Positions 1 to 11,943 of a stretch of DNA of 64,000 nucleotides are shown piece after piece. Each line of letters starts with the position of its first letter. The first letter of the stretch is position 1. The notes below the pieces were generated by a model. That model worked only from the letters and a program-made list of their open reading frames with translations, did not search any database and had not been told where the DNA came from. The stretch is from Rhinopithecus roxellana (lineage: Eukaryota > Chordata > Mammalia > Primates > Cercopithecidae), in contig NC_044568.1 of NCBI RefSeq assembly GCF_007565055.1, positions 39,025,156 through 39,089,155 of the forward strand, read 5' to 3'. The position numbers and the translations under genes were made by a program.

Positions 1-1450
1 ACCCCATAAATATGCATAATTACTATGTGTCATTTAAAAATAATAAATAATAATTTAAAGTGAGCCTTCTGAGCTTGAAAAGAAGAACAGCATATCATCG
101 TGAAGATTCAGATGACCCTATCATTCAACAAAAATTATAAAGAAATCTAAAGGAACATTTAGGGACATGTTCAGCATTTTCCAAAGAATTCAAATACCTG
201 TCTCTATGAGAGAAGTTTCCTCTCTTTAACATTTTGTCTCTGGGTTAACAATGTGCCATTATGAGGAAAAACAACAGCTGTTTGATGGCGGAGAAAGACT
301 GTAAGACAACTGAAAATGCTTCAGCAAAATGGGTATATGCAAGTGAACAGGAAAAAGGAAAACTGCCATGGCATCAGGTTGGATTAACAGCACAGAGGAC
401 AAATGAAAAAGCTCTCCCAGGAAATAAGCAAAAATGTGAAAGAAATGTAAAAGAAGGAAGGTGAATGGAAGTGCTGTCTGCACTGCTGCATAGTAACTCA
501 GGAGACATGTAGCCCTGGCAGCAGCATAGCCGCAAGATGAAAACAGCCTGGATTTCTGAGTCACCATTGGAAAGAGAAACACCTAGAATGCATGGATAAA
601 AATCATTCCGTTTGGTGTGTTGCTGTACCACCACCGCAATAGGAGTCCTCAAATGTGTTCAGCTGCAGAGCCTTTTTCTTTTCATCCTTCTGTCTATTGA
701 TTACTTCAGAATAGCCTACTCTATTCTGATTAATACAAGAAATAGAAAACTAAGGGTTACCTGTTGCCAATTCACAAATACATTTCTTAACTCAATATTT
801 GACTCTCAAAGATTATATTCGTTACAGAACACTTACTAAAGATGAAGAAAATTTTGACTAAATATGTATGTATCAGAATTTTTTACTTCATTTCTAGAAA
901 TCTATATTAATGATGACAATAGATGGAAATTGTTTCTAAGCATCTCAACTGTAATAAACATTTTCAGATTATCTATTCTCCCAATTCAAATACATGCTGT
1001 CCCAATGAATGTAGTTATAAAATGATGACATGATTGGAAGAAAATTCTGGGATATTATTTACTTCAGACTGAATGAAAATCAAAGCTAAACAACATTAGA
1101 TAGGAGAGAAAACAATTTCAAATTGTTAAAAGGCACAATTTACAATGGAGTTAAGAGTCATAAATCATTATGTAATAAAATATTGAATAAAAATAGTAAA
1201 AGCCCTTAGAAAATGAACGTTACTTCAATACAACTTTCTCAGTTTTAGATAGATCAACTGATTCAAAATGAACTTACAGAGGTTTATAGGTAATTTATCC
1301 CTTTAAAAAGCTGAAATACATAAATGATATTTTAAAATAACCAAACATTAATAAACATTAAAATACATACACAACACCGAGCTTTTCCTTAGAAAACGAA
1401 GTTGTAGCAGCATTAATCCTGAAGGATTCATCACATATCACAAGCAGTTA
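1..1450. other. No recognised feature; AT-rich unique DNA
   Basis: I see no repeat family, splice-flanked open frame or RNA gene here. The short open frames between 259 and 839 overlap on both strands, show no recognisable domain and look like chance frames. Confidence 0.5.
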
Positions 1451-1462
1451 GTTAAGCAGTCT

Positions 1463-1781
1463 TTTTTTTTTTTTTTTTTTTTTGAGACGGAGTCTCACTC
1501 TGTTGCCCAGGCTGGAGTGCAGTGGAGCAATCTCGGCTCACTGCAAGCTTCGCCTCTCGCATTCACTACCATTTTCCTACCTCAGCCTCCCAAGTATCTG
1601 GAACTACAGGCACCCACCACCACACCTGGGTATTATTATTATTATTATTATTATTGCATTTTTAGTAGAGACAGAGTTTCAGCGTGTTAGCCAGGATGGT
1701 CTCCATCTCCTGACCTCGTGATCCACCCGCCTCAGCCTCCCAAAGTGCTGGGATTACAGGTTTAAACCAATGCGCCCGGCC
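1463..1781 (-). mobile_element. Alu SINE, full length, minus strand
   Basis: A T-run (the reverse-complemented tail) is followed by GAGACGGAGTCTCACTCTG and runs to the reverse-complemented Alu head at GCGCCCGGCC. The flanks carry a perfect target-site duplication starting GTTAAGCAGTCTTT (left from 1451, right from 1782). The middle A-rich linker has expanded into a TTA trinucleotide run (about 1629-1656). The open frame at 1482-1721 is Alu-derived and not a gene. Confidence 0.95.
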
Positions 1782-1795
1782 GTTAAGCAGTCTTT

Positions 1796-2960
1796 AAACA
1801 TGGAAATAAACAGGTACAAGGTAAAAAGAACACTTCTTAAGGGATTTGAGCTCATTTTTATTTAAGCCTTTTAATAGTTTTTTTTTTTTTTTTTTTTTTT
1901 CTTAATATGATTCTGGAGTCCTGCAAGTGACTTGTGATGATGAGCACTTCTTGAAGCACCTGGCCAAGATATAAGGAATCCTGTCAGCTCATACATTAGG
2001 CTGAGCTAGAAGGGATCTGAAAAACAAGGTTTGGCTGTGCATCATTCAGAAGCAGTAGAAGAATGCTTCATCTAAAAGCATCCTTCTAGGATTAAATGTG
2101 CACATCAAAGTAATATATATTGAGTTTCACGTCTGTGGTTACAATTACACCTTATCTACACCTGTCCTTATATTATTTTCTCATTGAATATCCTCCCCTT
2201 AGAAAGGTTGTTCCACTACTATCTGCATCTGAGCAGAAAACTAACTTCAGAAAGCCTTCTTGGAAACAACAACAGAGCAAAATGAAACCGGGTCTGGCCA
2301 ATGATTTTCTGGAAGCCTGAGACTTAAAGGGATGCTCAGAAGAAACTCAGAAAAGTCGCTAACAAGTCTGTGAAGTCAGAATTGTGATCAGTTTCAGCAA
2401 GGGAATCAGAATGCTGGGATCTCACCTATATCAGCTTCACTAATGTCAGGAGTCTCTGAACTACATGTGATGATATAGGATGGGGAAAATGGGCTGGGGT
2501 CAGGGTGCTCGCAGAGACTGGAGTAATAGCACATGTGGAGTCACAGCCACTCTAGGTTGGGATATAGTGCTTACAAATAACAGTTATTAACTGCAAACGA
2601 TGACAGTAGAAGTCAGGGTACATAAGTTTATGGTTAAACTCAGATCAGAGGTGAAAGTGCTAAAATGAGAGTTAGGATGTTGACCTAGAGGATATCGTGT
2701 AGACAACATCTTGTTAAAACAGGGCCTATTTTTAGGACTAAATGCTGCAAACAGGTTCATACCCCTTACCACCCTTTGAGATATGAAATTATAAACCTGG
2801 GCATTGATATCATATGACAATTCTTATTTTTCTCAAGTAATATTAATTAGTGTATGATAAAATTAGCATATTGATGGAATGCAATTATTTAGGTACTGTG
2901 TAATAGCCCCTGTAATAGTTAATATCTATATATTACCCAAATAAATAGAATATATATTAT
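1796..2960. other. No recognised feature apart from a 23-base T run
   Basis: The stretch contains a homopolymer of 23 T at 1878-1900. Otherwise I recognise nothing; the open frames at 2120-2320 (+) and 2587-2820 (-) match no family I know. Confidence 0.45.
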
Positions 2961-2962
2961 TA

Positions 2963-4223
2963 TTAGGTTAGCACAAACATAATTACAGCTTTTGCATTAT
3001 TGGAATTTGTCATTTGGTATTCTAATACATTCTTAAATAAATGTAGTAGGCATTTCTCACTTTATGCCTTTTTGCTAATGACTTATTACTTGCTGTTTGT
3101 TTTATGTTGATTTTAGACTATGGAAATGATGTCAGACAAAATGCAAATTCGAGCAATCTTCTTATTTGAGTTTAAAATAGATCATAAGGCAGTGGCGACA
3201 ACTCACGACATCAATAAAGCATTTAGCCCGGGAACTGCTAATGAATGTACAGTGCAGTCGTGGTTCAAGAAGTTTTGCAAAGGAGACAAGAGCTTTGAAT
3301 ATGAGGAGCATAGTGGCTGGCCATTGGAAGTTGACAATGACCAGTTCAGAGCAATCATCAAAGCTGATCCTCTTACAACTACACAAGAAGCTGCTGAAGT
3401 ACTCAGTGTCAACCATCCTATGGTAGTTCCGCATTTGAAACAAATTGGAAAGGTAAAAATGTTCCATAAGTGGGTGCCCCATGAACTGATCGAAAATTTT
3501 AAAAAATCATAGTTTTGAAGTGTCATCTTCTCTTATTCTATGCAACAATGAACCATTTATTGAACACATTGTGATGTGTGATGAAAAGCAGATTTTATAC
3601 AACAACTAGCGATGATCAGCTCAGTGGTTAGACTAAGAAGAAGCTTCAAAGTACCTCCCAGAGCCAAACTTGCACCAAAAAAAAGTCATGGTCACTGCCT
3701 GGTGGTCTGCTGCTGGTCTGATCCACTACAGTTTTCTGAATCCAGGTGAAGCCATTACATCTGAGGATTATGCTCCGCAAATCAATGAGATGCACAGAAA
3801 ACTGTAACACCTACAGCCAGCATTGGTCAACAGAAAGGGTCCAGTTCTCGACAACGCCCAATCACACGTTGCACAACCAACGCTTCAAAAGTTGAACGAA
3901 TCGGGCTACAAAGTTTTGCCTCAACTGCCATATTCACCTGACCTCTTGCCAACTGGCTACCACTTCTTCAAGCATCTCAACAACTTTGTACATGGAAAAC
4001 ACTTCCACAACCAGCAGGATCCAGAAAATCCTTTCCAAGAGTTTATCAAATCCTGAAGCATGGATTTTTATGCTACAAGAATAAAAAGACTTATTTCTCA
4101 TTGGAAAGAAAAAAGTGTTGATTGTAATGGTTCCTATTTTGATTAATGAAGATGTGTTTCAGCCTAGTTATAATGATTTAAAATTCATGGTCTGAAACCG
4201 CAATTACTTTTGCACCAACCTAA
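2963..4223 (+). mobile_element. Hsmar1 mariner DNA transposon, near full length
   Basis: The left end reads TTAGGTTAGCACAAACATAA and the right end is its diverged inverted copy, TTTGCACCAACCTAA, with a TA duplication on each side (2961-2962 and 4224-4225). The 1261-bp length is close to the roughly 1.29 kb known for Hsmar1. The inside encodes a broken mariner transposase related to the domain that became part of SETMAR in anthropoid primates. This copy lies alone, with no SET-domain exon nearby, so it is an ordinary fossil insertion. Confidence 0.95.
3120..4056 (+). pseudogene. Hsmar1 transposase pseudogene, frameshifted
   Basis: An intact copy would be a cut-and-paste transposase of about 343 residues: an N-terminal helix-turn-helix region binding the inverted repeats, then a DD34D catalytic domain. 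Here the first 130 codons from ATG 3120 stay open, cover the DNA-binding region and end with the mariner motif WVPHEL (about 3468-3485). The frame then shifts. The first catalytic aspartate is visible in CDEK (codon 3580-3582) and the second in LDNAQSH (3850-3852), 81 and more codons on, with stops between them (for example TAG at 3607). The mariner motif YSPDL follows (about 3931-3945). The third catalytic position, 35 codons after the second, is GGC (glycine, 3955-3957) instead of aspartate. The frameshift, stops and lost catalytic residue all make it inactive. Antisense open frames over it are shadows. Confidence 0.93.
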
Positions 4224-4459
4224 TAGTTTTATTGTTGTATCCATCAGACGTATATTTACACATAAATACGGAAAAACGTTCTAAGATTCTAGAGTAGATT
4301 TGAAAGGAACCATGGAGATTACTGAACCAAACAAACGGTGTATGAATGTCCCTCAAAAAAAATGCATTCAGTACCATCCATTTTCACCCTTGTCCAAGGC
4401 ACTAGCATCTTCCTTCTTTTACTTCTCCCATCAAGAAGCATCCTCTATACAAGAACCAC

Positions 4460-5015
4460 AATTATATTTTGAAAATGTGGATCATGCCACTCCCCCTCTT
4501 GAAACCTTTATTTCTGTTGCCATTTGATTGAAACTAAATGCTGCCATTGTCTTCAAAGCCCTGCAAGACCTTGCTTCTGGTGCATTAGATCTCCAAACTC
4601 TCCAAGCCAATCTGCCTTGCTGAGAACACTGCAAGCACATTGGCTTTCTTTAGGTTTTTTGGAACTTCAAGATTCTTTGCAATGTCAGAATGTTTGCACT
4701 TGCTATTACCTCTTCTGCTGGCTGTTGAAATTTCAGGTTTCTTCTTATTCTTCTCATTTCTGTCGGCTTAAACATCACAACAAACCCCTACAGGCTGTCT
4801 CCCATTTAGTATGTAGTTTTATCACATTATTCTATTTACAGAGTGCAATAAGTACTTTTATGAACAGTACAAAGCACTTTCCTCACTTACGTGTTTACAT
4901 GTTTACATGCCCTTTACTCTATTAGAATTTAAGTCCCACAAGGTAAGCAACTGTGTCCACTGTATGTCATTGTGACTAATATTTCAATTACCCATTGTTC
5001 CAATTTCTCGGTTAA
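4460..5015 (+). mobile_element. L2 LINE 3' region, ancient, diverged
   Basis: The sequence follows the L2 3' end in order: CAAAGCCCTGCAAGACCT, a segment on fragments of local biology including TTTGCACTTGCTATTACCTC, then GAATTTAAGTCCCACAAGG. Mammal-wide L2 has TTTGCACTTGCTGTTCCCTC and a similar closing segment. The closing GGCACTCAATAAAGAA at about 5316-5332 is also L2-tail-like, so the element may continue after a gap. The open frames at 4300-4527 and 4524-4925 are inside it and are not genes. Confidence 0.75.
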
Positions 5016-5369
5016 TTTAAGTAAATGTTGATTTCCCTTGAAGAGGTCCTTGTACTAATTTTTGAAGCTTTTGGAAACTGTCAAGCAACACTGTGGTAGT
5101 TTAATTTTTTGGTTTCTGCCAGCTAAAAACAGCGTTCTGAAACTCCTTAGAAGTGTATTTTCTTTTCTTTACTTGATTTTTTTACCCTCGAGTATGCTAG
5201 GGGTCTGTTCATGTACTGTTTCCTGTTTTTGCAAAGAGATGAACAGTCCATGAAAGCCAAGGTATGTCTCTTAGATATATTTGTCCTTCCAGTCTCATAA
5301 TAGGCTTATCTTATTTAGGCACTCAATAAAGAATACCTTACCTTGGAATTGAGAGCATTCTTAATAGAG

Positions 5370-5660
5370 TTTCTATCTTAGTCCAAAGTATTTTGGTAGG
5401 AAGTATCAGAAACTCAGATAACTCAAGTGAAATGAATTTATGAACTCATAAAACTTTCCAGAGCTGGCTTAGCATGGCTGGAGCCAGGAGCTCTGAGAAT
5501 TTTATCAAAAACACTATATTTCTTTCTTCAACTATCATCTTCATTTTCTTCTCTCAGTTGGCTTCTCTCCGGAGAGAAGCAGTCTCTCCGGAGAGAAGCA
5601 TTCTTCAGAAAAGTGGAAAGATGCCTACTGACGAAGTACATTGGTAACAACTTTCAATCT
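5370..5660. repeat. Perfect palindrome with a 19-bp tandem duplication
   Basis: GCTTCTCTCCGGAGAGAAGC at 5561-5580 is a perfect 20-bp palindrome. The 19-bp unit at 5564-5582 is repeated at 5583-5601 with only its last base changed. The surrounding few hundred bases look like a diverged interspersed repeat that I cannot name. Confidence 0.7.
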
Positions 5661-7720
5661 AGAAGTGGAATATCTGTTTATTCAAACATCAAGCAGTCTC
5701 TCGTTGGTGCTTTTTTTGGTCACACGTCTTGCTTATACCAATCTCTGTGCTGGTAGATTGGGTTAGTCTGTTGGACTTCCTAAATAGCATCCTATATCTA
5801 TTGGGGTAAAGCAGACTATTGAATTGGTAATATGGCCAGGATCAAATAATTGGGGAAAGGCCAATTATCCAAAGAAGTCATACGGCAGAGAGCAATCACT
5901 TATTCCCATCTCACCTAACCTGTCTTGCTTCATGGTAATTGAATATTTGGCAATTAATGCCCAAGTGTCTGTTTTAAAATAGTCAAAGTCAGAGAAGACA
6001 CTATATCTAGAAGTTGCCTGTTTCCTTTTTATTTTGTTCTTGTTGTTCCTTGATTAATTTTTCTCCATGACACATCTTCTAGGAGTATTTGTTAACAGAC
6101 TAGTAAACTTTAGACAGGTTTTCAGACTAGTTTACATTGTCTACTTCAGTTTTAAGATGTAATGGAATAATGACCCTTTGTCTACCAGCAATTTTCACAC
6201 CTTGAGTCCTTAGCCCTCCTAGCTGATAATTAATTTCACAGTTACAGCATGGCTCTATCAGCTTCCAACGAAAGAATTTAGATAAATCTAACATGAAGCG
6301 GGCATAAGGTAAAGCAATAGTAATCATTATTTCACAGGTGTTTGTATTTTTTTCTATTTTCCCCAAGCCTTGTGAATTTATTTACATGACAATTTGAAAA
6401 TGATGTTTGGGCCACAGCGACTCCTAGCCTGCTAAATACAGGAGGGGCCTGGGGACTTGCAGAGCTGGTAATGGGAAACCCGACTGAGCTAACATTTTGA
6501 CACTGGCTCCTTCTCAGGAGAGGCAAACAGAGAAGAGGAATTGAAAGGAAGCTGTCACTAGGAAACCAAAAGGAAAAAAGAAAAAAAGGAATCTGCAGAG
6601 TACACGAACGAGAGACCAAAAAAATAAAGGGGTTAATTAACAAAAAGGTGACATCCAAACACTTGCAAACACAAGTGGGAAGAACTAGATCAAGGAGTAG
6701 GAAAGATTAAATAAGCAGGCAGGCTTGGAAAGCACTTTCTAATATTGCCAACGATAAGACTGTCTCCTAGACAGCACTGAGAACTGTCAACGTAAGAATT
6801 GTCAGAAGACACTGTGCTACAAAATAGCATTAAAATGTTAGCTGTAAAGTATGCATTGGTTAAAGACCTTTCCTTTAACCTAGACCCCCTTTTGCTAAGA
6901 CCCAATTCTTTTTCTATAGCTTGTCCTCTATATTAAAATTTCACCTCACACAATTATCAGTCCTAAAGAAATAGCAGTATTAAAGACTTTGAGCTCCAAT
7001 TGCCTTAGCACAATCCTATGCTACAGAAGTTTCTCCTGAGAGAGACATCATTTGTTGGTGCACTTATGAGTGTCTTCACATTGAACGGTCACAGTACTTT
7101 TGCAAGGTTGACAGGCTTATCGCTGTTCCGGAGAAAGAAGAGAATCAGAGGCTCTTAGAGGTTAATTAGCTTGTACTTTGTCTTGCAGATCGCAAGTGAA
7201 AGGATAGAAACTAAGAGAAGGAAAGTTTTCCTTTATTCTGACAATTTAAAATGCCTAATAAAGTGACATCCCCCTCGTGAGGTGGTGAAATTTCCCTCAC
7301 CAAACATGTTTTGGATAGCAAAGCCTTATCCGTGGTACTTTTGAGTAAAGTTCTGTGTTTGTTAGGTTGCTGCAACATCTGATCTCTGAGCCTCTTCCAA
7401 ACAGAAGATTTTTTTATTTTGTAACACACAACAATTAATTACTGCACTTTTGCTTTTCATTTCCAAGTCTGACTATGACTTATTTAATAAGGGGGGAAAG
7501 AAACACTTGTTCTTCCTCCTAACTTACCCTTAAAATCAAGGAGCAGTTCAACTTAACAACTAAAAACGAATCATATCAAAGGCAGAACAGAATAAAATTA
7601 CAAAAAAAAATTATTATAATAATGTAAACACATGAACCTATTTCATGTATGCTGGTATTTTATTGACCTTGCCAATGTTTGGAATGCATTGTCAATGCTT
7701 TCTTTTGGTCTGTGCTATAA
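5661..7720. other. No recognised feature
   Basis: About 2 kb of unique-looking DNA. Minus-strand open frames at 6127-6366, 6332-6658, 6690-6905 and 7211-7429 show no domain, repeat ancestry or shared splice pattern that I recognise. Confidence 0.45.
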
Positions 7721-7724
7721 TTAT

Positions 7725-7830
7725 AAAAATCAGACATCCTACTCTGTGGCAGGCACCATTCTGAGGGTTTTACCTATATTAATTATTTATTCATCTTAAC
7801 CTAATTATGCCAATTACATTATTATCCCCA
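7725..7830 (+). mobile_element. MIR SINE fragment, cut by an LTR
   Basis: ACTCTGTGGCAGGCACCATT and the following TTATCCCCA match the MIR core and its downstream part. The match stops at 7830, where an LTR begins, so the LTR appears to have entered the MIR. Confidence 0.6.
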
Positions 7831-8166
7831 GGACAAAGTACCATAAAGGAGGTGGCTTATAAACAACAAAAATTTATTCTTCACAGATTTGGAGACTGGA
7901 ATTCCAAGATGAGTGCCAGCTTGGTCAGGTCTTGGTGGGGCCTCTCTTCCCGGCGGCAGGTGGCCACCTTTCCCTTGTGTTCTCACATAGTAGAAAACAG
8001 TGAATAAACTTTCTGAGGTTTGTTTTATAAGGGTGCTAATTCCATTCTTGAAGGCTCCATGCTCACGGTCTAATCACCTTCCAAAAATCTTCCATCAAAT
8101 ACCATCACACTGGCGATTAGACTTGAACTTGTGAGTTTGGGAGGATGCAAATATTCAGCCCACAGC
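7831..8166 (-). mobile_element. MaLR-type (MLT1-like) solo LTR, minus strand
   Basis: ACAAAGTACCATAAAGGAGG, GGCTTATAAACAACAAAAAT, the TTTTATAAGGGTGCTAATTCC block and the closing ATTCAGCCCACAGCA are the reverse complement of a MaLR/MLT1-type LTR. No internal retroviral coding region is attached. The family call is from memory of consensus patterns. The open frame at 7807-8007 is LTR-derived. Confidence 0.65.
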
Positions 8167-8203
8167 AGCGAGTTTACGTGAAGAGTCTGTACTCAACTGT
8201 GAC

Positions 8204-8384
8204 ACCAGGGTTTCTAAAATGTCATCAAGTACCACAGAGTCACCTGGAGAGCTTTCTCCAAATTCAAAGTGCTGGGCCCCAACCCCAGAGTTCAGATTTA
8301 GTAGGTTCTGAAGGGAAATCAAAATCGCATTTCCCAAGCAGTGTTGCGCCACTGATCCAGGGGCCGAGCTTGAAGATCTACTGC
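8204..8384 (+). mobile_element. MER5-like hAT-Charlie DNA-transposon fossil
   Basis: ACAGAGTCACCTGGAGAGCT, GCTGGGCCCCAACCCCAGAG and the closing CTTGAAGATCTACTGCC follow MER5A, a non-autonomous hAT element with inverted ends. The overlapping open frames on both strands (8145-8465 and 8155-8352) are shadows. Confidence 0.7.
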
Positions 8385-8392
8385 CTTAGGAT

Positions 8393-9660
8393 ACTCTCTT
8401 CTACTTCATTTCTCCCACAGTCCCTTAAAGGACAAAAAGGAGCCACTAGTGGCAAAAATAACTGAAACTAGAGAGGAAAGGTCTGCAGAAGCAGGGAAAA
8501 CAGTCAAATACTGAACTAAGCTTCCATGGGAAGTTCTCAAATTATTTTGCTTAAAAGGGTGAAGAGTGGTCTTCAAAAATATAACAGATTTTCACCTATG
8601 TGTTGTTGTCCTGGAGCTCTATACGCAGAGAAATGTGATAGATTGACTGGATGAGTCTTTGAAATTTCCTTGTACTTCATGGAACTGGAATGAAACCATA
8701 GCCTAAGGCTCAATAAAACAAATGTTTTCCACAAAGCATTCTGATTGGGAACAAACTGAGTCCGTGAGAGAGAGCCACGGGTCAAAATCAGGAAGTCAGA
8801 CTCAGCTATTAATTTCAAGGGCAAGCCACAGTTTAAAATGTGTGATAAATCCATATGTTCAGAAACATGTAAAATCAAAACAACAGAAAGAATGGAAGCT
8901 AAGTAAAAGTGAGAGGTAATTGCTATAAAACGGGTTGAAGATGGGGCAATTTATTCATTTTGGCTATCTACACTATGGTGTCGGGGTGGGTTTTTGGTCC
9001 AGTGGGCAAGTCTGGAGTGAGGTTCATGCTTCCTGTTACAGTTATCTCGTAAAGTATCACAATACCCAAGACAACCCACTGATGTATTGGAACAAGGAAG
9101 ACCTGAACAAATCCCTCAGAGAGAAAGCTGTTTTAATTCAATCTAATTGAAAAAACACTAAAATAATAAATGTTGTACCTTGCTACTGAAATTTATCACA
9201 TTTAAAGCACATCCAAGCTGCTTTTATTCTTTGCTGTTTATATAGCTTAGAATATCCATTCTATCACTCCCAGATCCTTAGATTGCAAGCTTGTCAAAGC
9301 ATTGTGGGATTAGAGTGATAGGGGCTATAGGCTCACATACAGAGGCAGATGGATTAGGAACACCTATCTTTTCAAAGAACCACAAATTTCACAAAAATGT
9401 AAACACATCATTACTTCCTGAAGAGTATAAGAAAGAGGTTAGTAAAATTAAAGTGAACCAAACCAGTCCTCTAATTTCTGTGTTATATTTAACAGTTAAA
9501 CAGATTAGTCATAAAATATATAATTAATATACACTCACACATATACACATGAATATATATAAATGGATATAATATGAAAGATATCAGAAATTTTCAACTC
9601 TAGTGCAATCAGTTGAACATATATTTTGTCGACAGAATAATAGAAAGATCAAAGTAACAG
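8393..9660. other. No recognised feature
   Basis: Unique-looking DNA. Short open frames on both strands at 8573-8919 and at 8935-9150 and 9291-9527 carry no motif I recognise. A short CA/TA-rich patch lies at about 9531-9575. Confidence 0.45.
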
Positions 9661-9666
9661 AAACAT

Positions 9667-9966
9667 TTTTTCTTCTTTTTTGAGACAGAGTCTCGTTCTG
9701 TTGCCCAGGCTGGAGTGCAGTGGCGCGATCTTGCCTCACTGCAACCTCCGCCTCCCAGGTTCAGGTGATTCTCATGCCTCAGCCTCCTAAGTAGCTGGGA
9801 CTACAGGTGTATGCTGCCACACCAGGCTAATTTTTGTATTTTTAGTAGAGACAGGGTTTCACCACGTTGTCCAGGCTCCTGGTCTCGAACTCCTGGTCTC
9901 AAGTGATTTGCCCACCTCGACCTCCCAAAGTACTGGGATTATAGTCGAGAGCCATCGTGCCCAGCC
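9667..9966 (-). mobile_element. Alu SINE, full length, minus strand
   Basis: A T-rich run leads into GAGACAGAGTCTCGTTCTGT and continues through the second arm to the head at GTGCCCAGCC. Scattered substitutions suggest an AluS or older copy. Confidence 0.93.
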
Positions 9967-10095
9967 AGAAAATGAAATATTGTCTAAGAGGAAAAATTAC
10001 ATTCACAAATAAGGCTTGGGTTTTCTTTTCTAAAGATACTTGAAGAAAACCTACGAATTTTACTTACTGGGATTGCATTTAGTGAGCACGTACTC

Positions 10096-10436
10096 GGCTG
10101 GGCGCGGTGGCTCAAGCCTGTAATCCCAGCACTTTGGGAGGCCGAGACGGGCAGATCACGAGGTCAGGAGATCGAGAGCATCCTGGCTAACACGGTGAAA
10201 CCCCGTCTCTACTAAAAAATATATATATATAAAAAATTAGCCGGGCGAGGTGGCGGGCGCCTGTAGTCCCAGCTACTCGGGAGGCTGAGGCAGGAGAATG
10301 GCATGAAACCGCGAGGCGGAGATTGCAGTGAGCTGAGATCCGGCCACTGCACTCCAGCCTGGGCGACAGAGTGAGACTCCGTCTCAAAATAAATAAATAA
10401 ATAAATAAAATAAAATAAAATAAAATAAAATAAAAA
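10096..10436 (+). mobile_element. AluYR-like young Alu with perfect 16-bp duplication
   Basis: The element starts GGCTGGGCGCGGTGGCTCAA and ends in an AAATA/AAAAT repeat tail (10386-10436). TAGTGAGCACGTACTC flanks it exactly at 10080-10095 and 10437-10452, so this is a clean target-primed insertion. It carries GGGCGAGGTGGCGGGCGCC and GATCCGGCCACTGC (10337-10350), the variants I associate with Old World monkey AluYR. The minus-strand open frames at 10187-10581 are antisense Alu. Confidence 0.95.
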
Positions 10437-10452
10437 TAGTGAGCACGTACTC

Positions 10453-11780
10453 TATTCCTGAAACTGATGCAAGCTGGGAAGAAAGACAATTCAAGGACTG
10501 TGGTCTGTAGTGGGGGAGAGAGAAAACACAACTATAAATTATAGTGTGATATGCTTTATAATAGATAGCTTCAGAGGACACTTAAAAGTAGAGAAGGAAC
10601 ACTTAAGCCAGGAGGGGATGGGGAGGAGCTATAGCATGCAATGTTCTTAAGATTTCTCAGGTTTTTGCAAAAAGTTCTTTTTTTTTTTTCTTTTTCTTCT
10701 TGAGCGTCTCTCAGTTCCAGTTACTATAAATTATACCCTGGGGAGAACTTACATTCAATAATCCCTTAGAAAGGTGCATGCTCTTAAACTGAGCAGAGGG
10801 CCTAGAAGGAGCACTGGTCTGGTCATTGGAATAGCTGGATTCTAGTCTGCAAATAAACTGCCAATATCAAATGCAAGGCCCTAGACTTCCTTTTTCTGAA
10901 CTGTTTCATCACTAAAATCTAAGCAATTTCTAAAGTCTTTTCTAATGATTGTAGCACTAGGAAAGCCTCTATTTTTGCTGTAGAATCATTTCCAGGCATT
11001 TAACGATCTTATCTGACAAAAAGTCCTCCTTACTGAATAGTTGACAAGGTTTGTATTAATATCAGATTTGCCATTGAACTTAAGGCATACTTTTATTGTG
11101 GTGTGATTTAAATACCTTTTGAAAGGTGTCACTCTAATTTATGATTTTTTCAGACATTAATCAATTTTATATAAAACGTCTAACAAATGTGGCCAGTTTT
11201 TAGTTTTTGAGCCAAATTATGACACCAGGTACAATATTACTATTAGCTGTTCTCAAGGACAATTTTAAATGAGATGTCACATTGAAGTAATGTTATGCCT
11301 CTGGGAAGAAGAACCTATTTTAATAATGGAATAGAATAAAAAGTCATTCACAGTGAGAAGAATGCCGTCTTATTCTAATATCTTAGACACTTTTTATTTT
11401 CAATGCTTTACTTACAGCACGCACTGGGGAAATAACCTAACTCCGGCACTCCTAGCACACGGATCTATAAATCAGCATAATATATAACTAACAGCATACA
11501 CAGTTTGAAGCCAAACAAGAATGTTGATTGAGTAGCCAGTGCACCTTTTCATTTAAAGCAGGATTTTTTAGCCTCAGCACTACTGACATCTAGAACTAGA
11601 TAGTGCTTTTTTGGTGAGTTGGATGGGGGTCTTAATTGTCTCTATCTTCTATATGCTAGTAGCACCTCCCCAATTGTGAACAGCAAAAATGTCTCCAGAC
11701 ATTCCCCAGTGACTCCTGGGAACAAAACTGCCCTTAGTTGACAACCACTGATTCCAAGTATATACATTACATCTAGCTCA
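10453..11780. other. Mostly unique DNA with a MIR fragment
   Basis: A diverged MIR-like segment lies at about 10828-10925 (GGATTCTAGTCTGC and CTGAACTGTTTCATCACTAAAATC). The rest holds no recognised element. A T-rich tract lies at 10677-10702. Confidence 0.45.
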
Positions 11781-11781
11781 T

Positions 11782-11786
<5 letters not shown>

Positions 11787-11864
<78 letters not shown>
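11787..11864. repeat. Compound (CT)n-(CA)n microsatellite
   Basis: A pure CT run (about 11787-11825) passes directly into a CA run (about 11825-11864). The open frame reading it as Cys-Val and Arg-Glu repeats on the minus strand (11642-11863) is an artefact. Confidence 0.95.
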
Positions 11865-11867
<3 letters not shown>

Positions 11868-11943
11868 TCTCTCCTCTCTATTATGTATGTTTAGTAAACA
11901 TGCATGGTATTTTACTACAGATTCTTACAAATATTTTTACTGA

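Noticed and set aside
3120..3512. First 130 transposase codons as a live gene or SETMAR fusion
   Set aside because: No SET-domain exon or promoter in the window, and the rest of the frame is broken; a fossil transposon is sufficient.
11642..11863. Minus-strand frame of Cys-Val and Arg-Glu repeats
   Set aside because: It is a reading of the CT/CA microsatellite.
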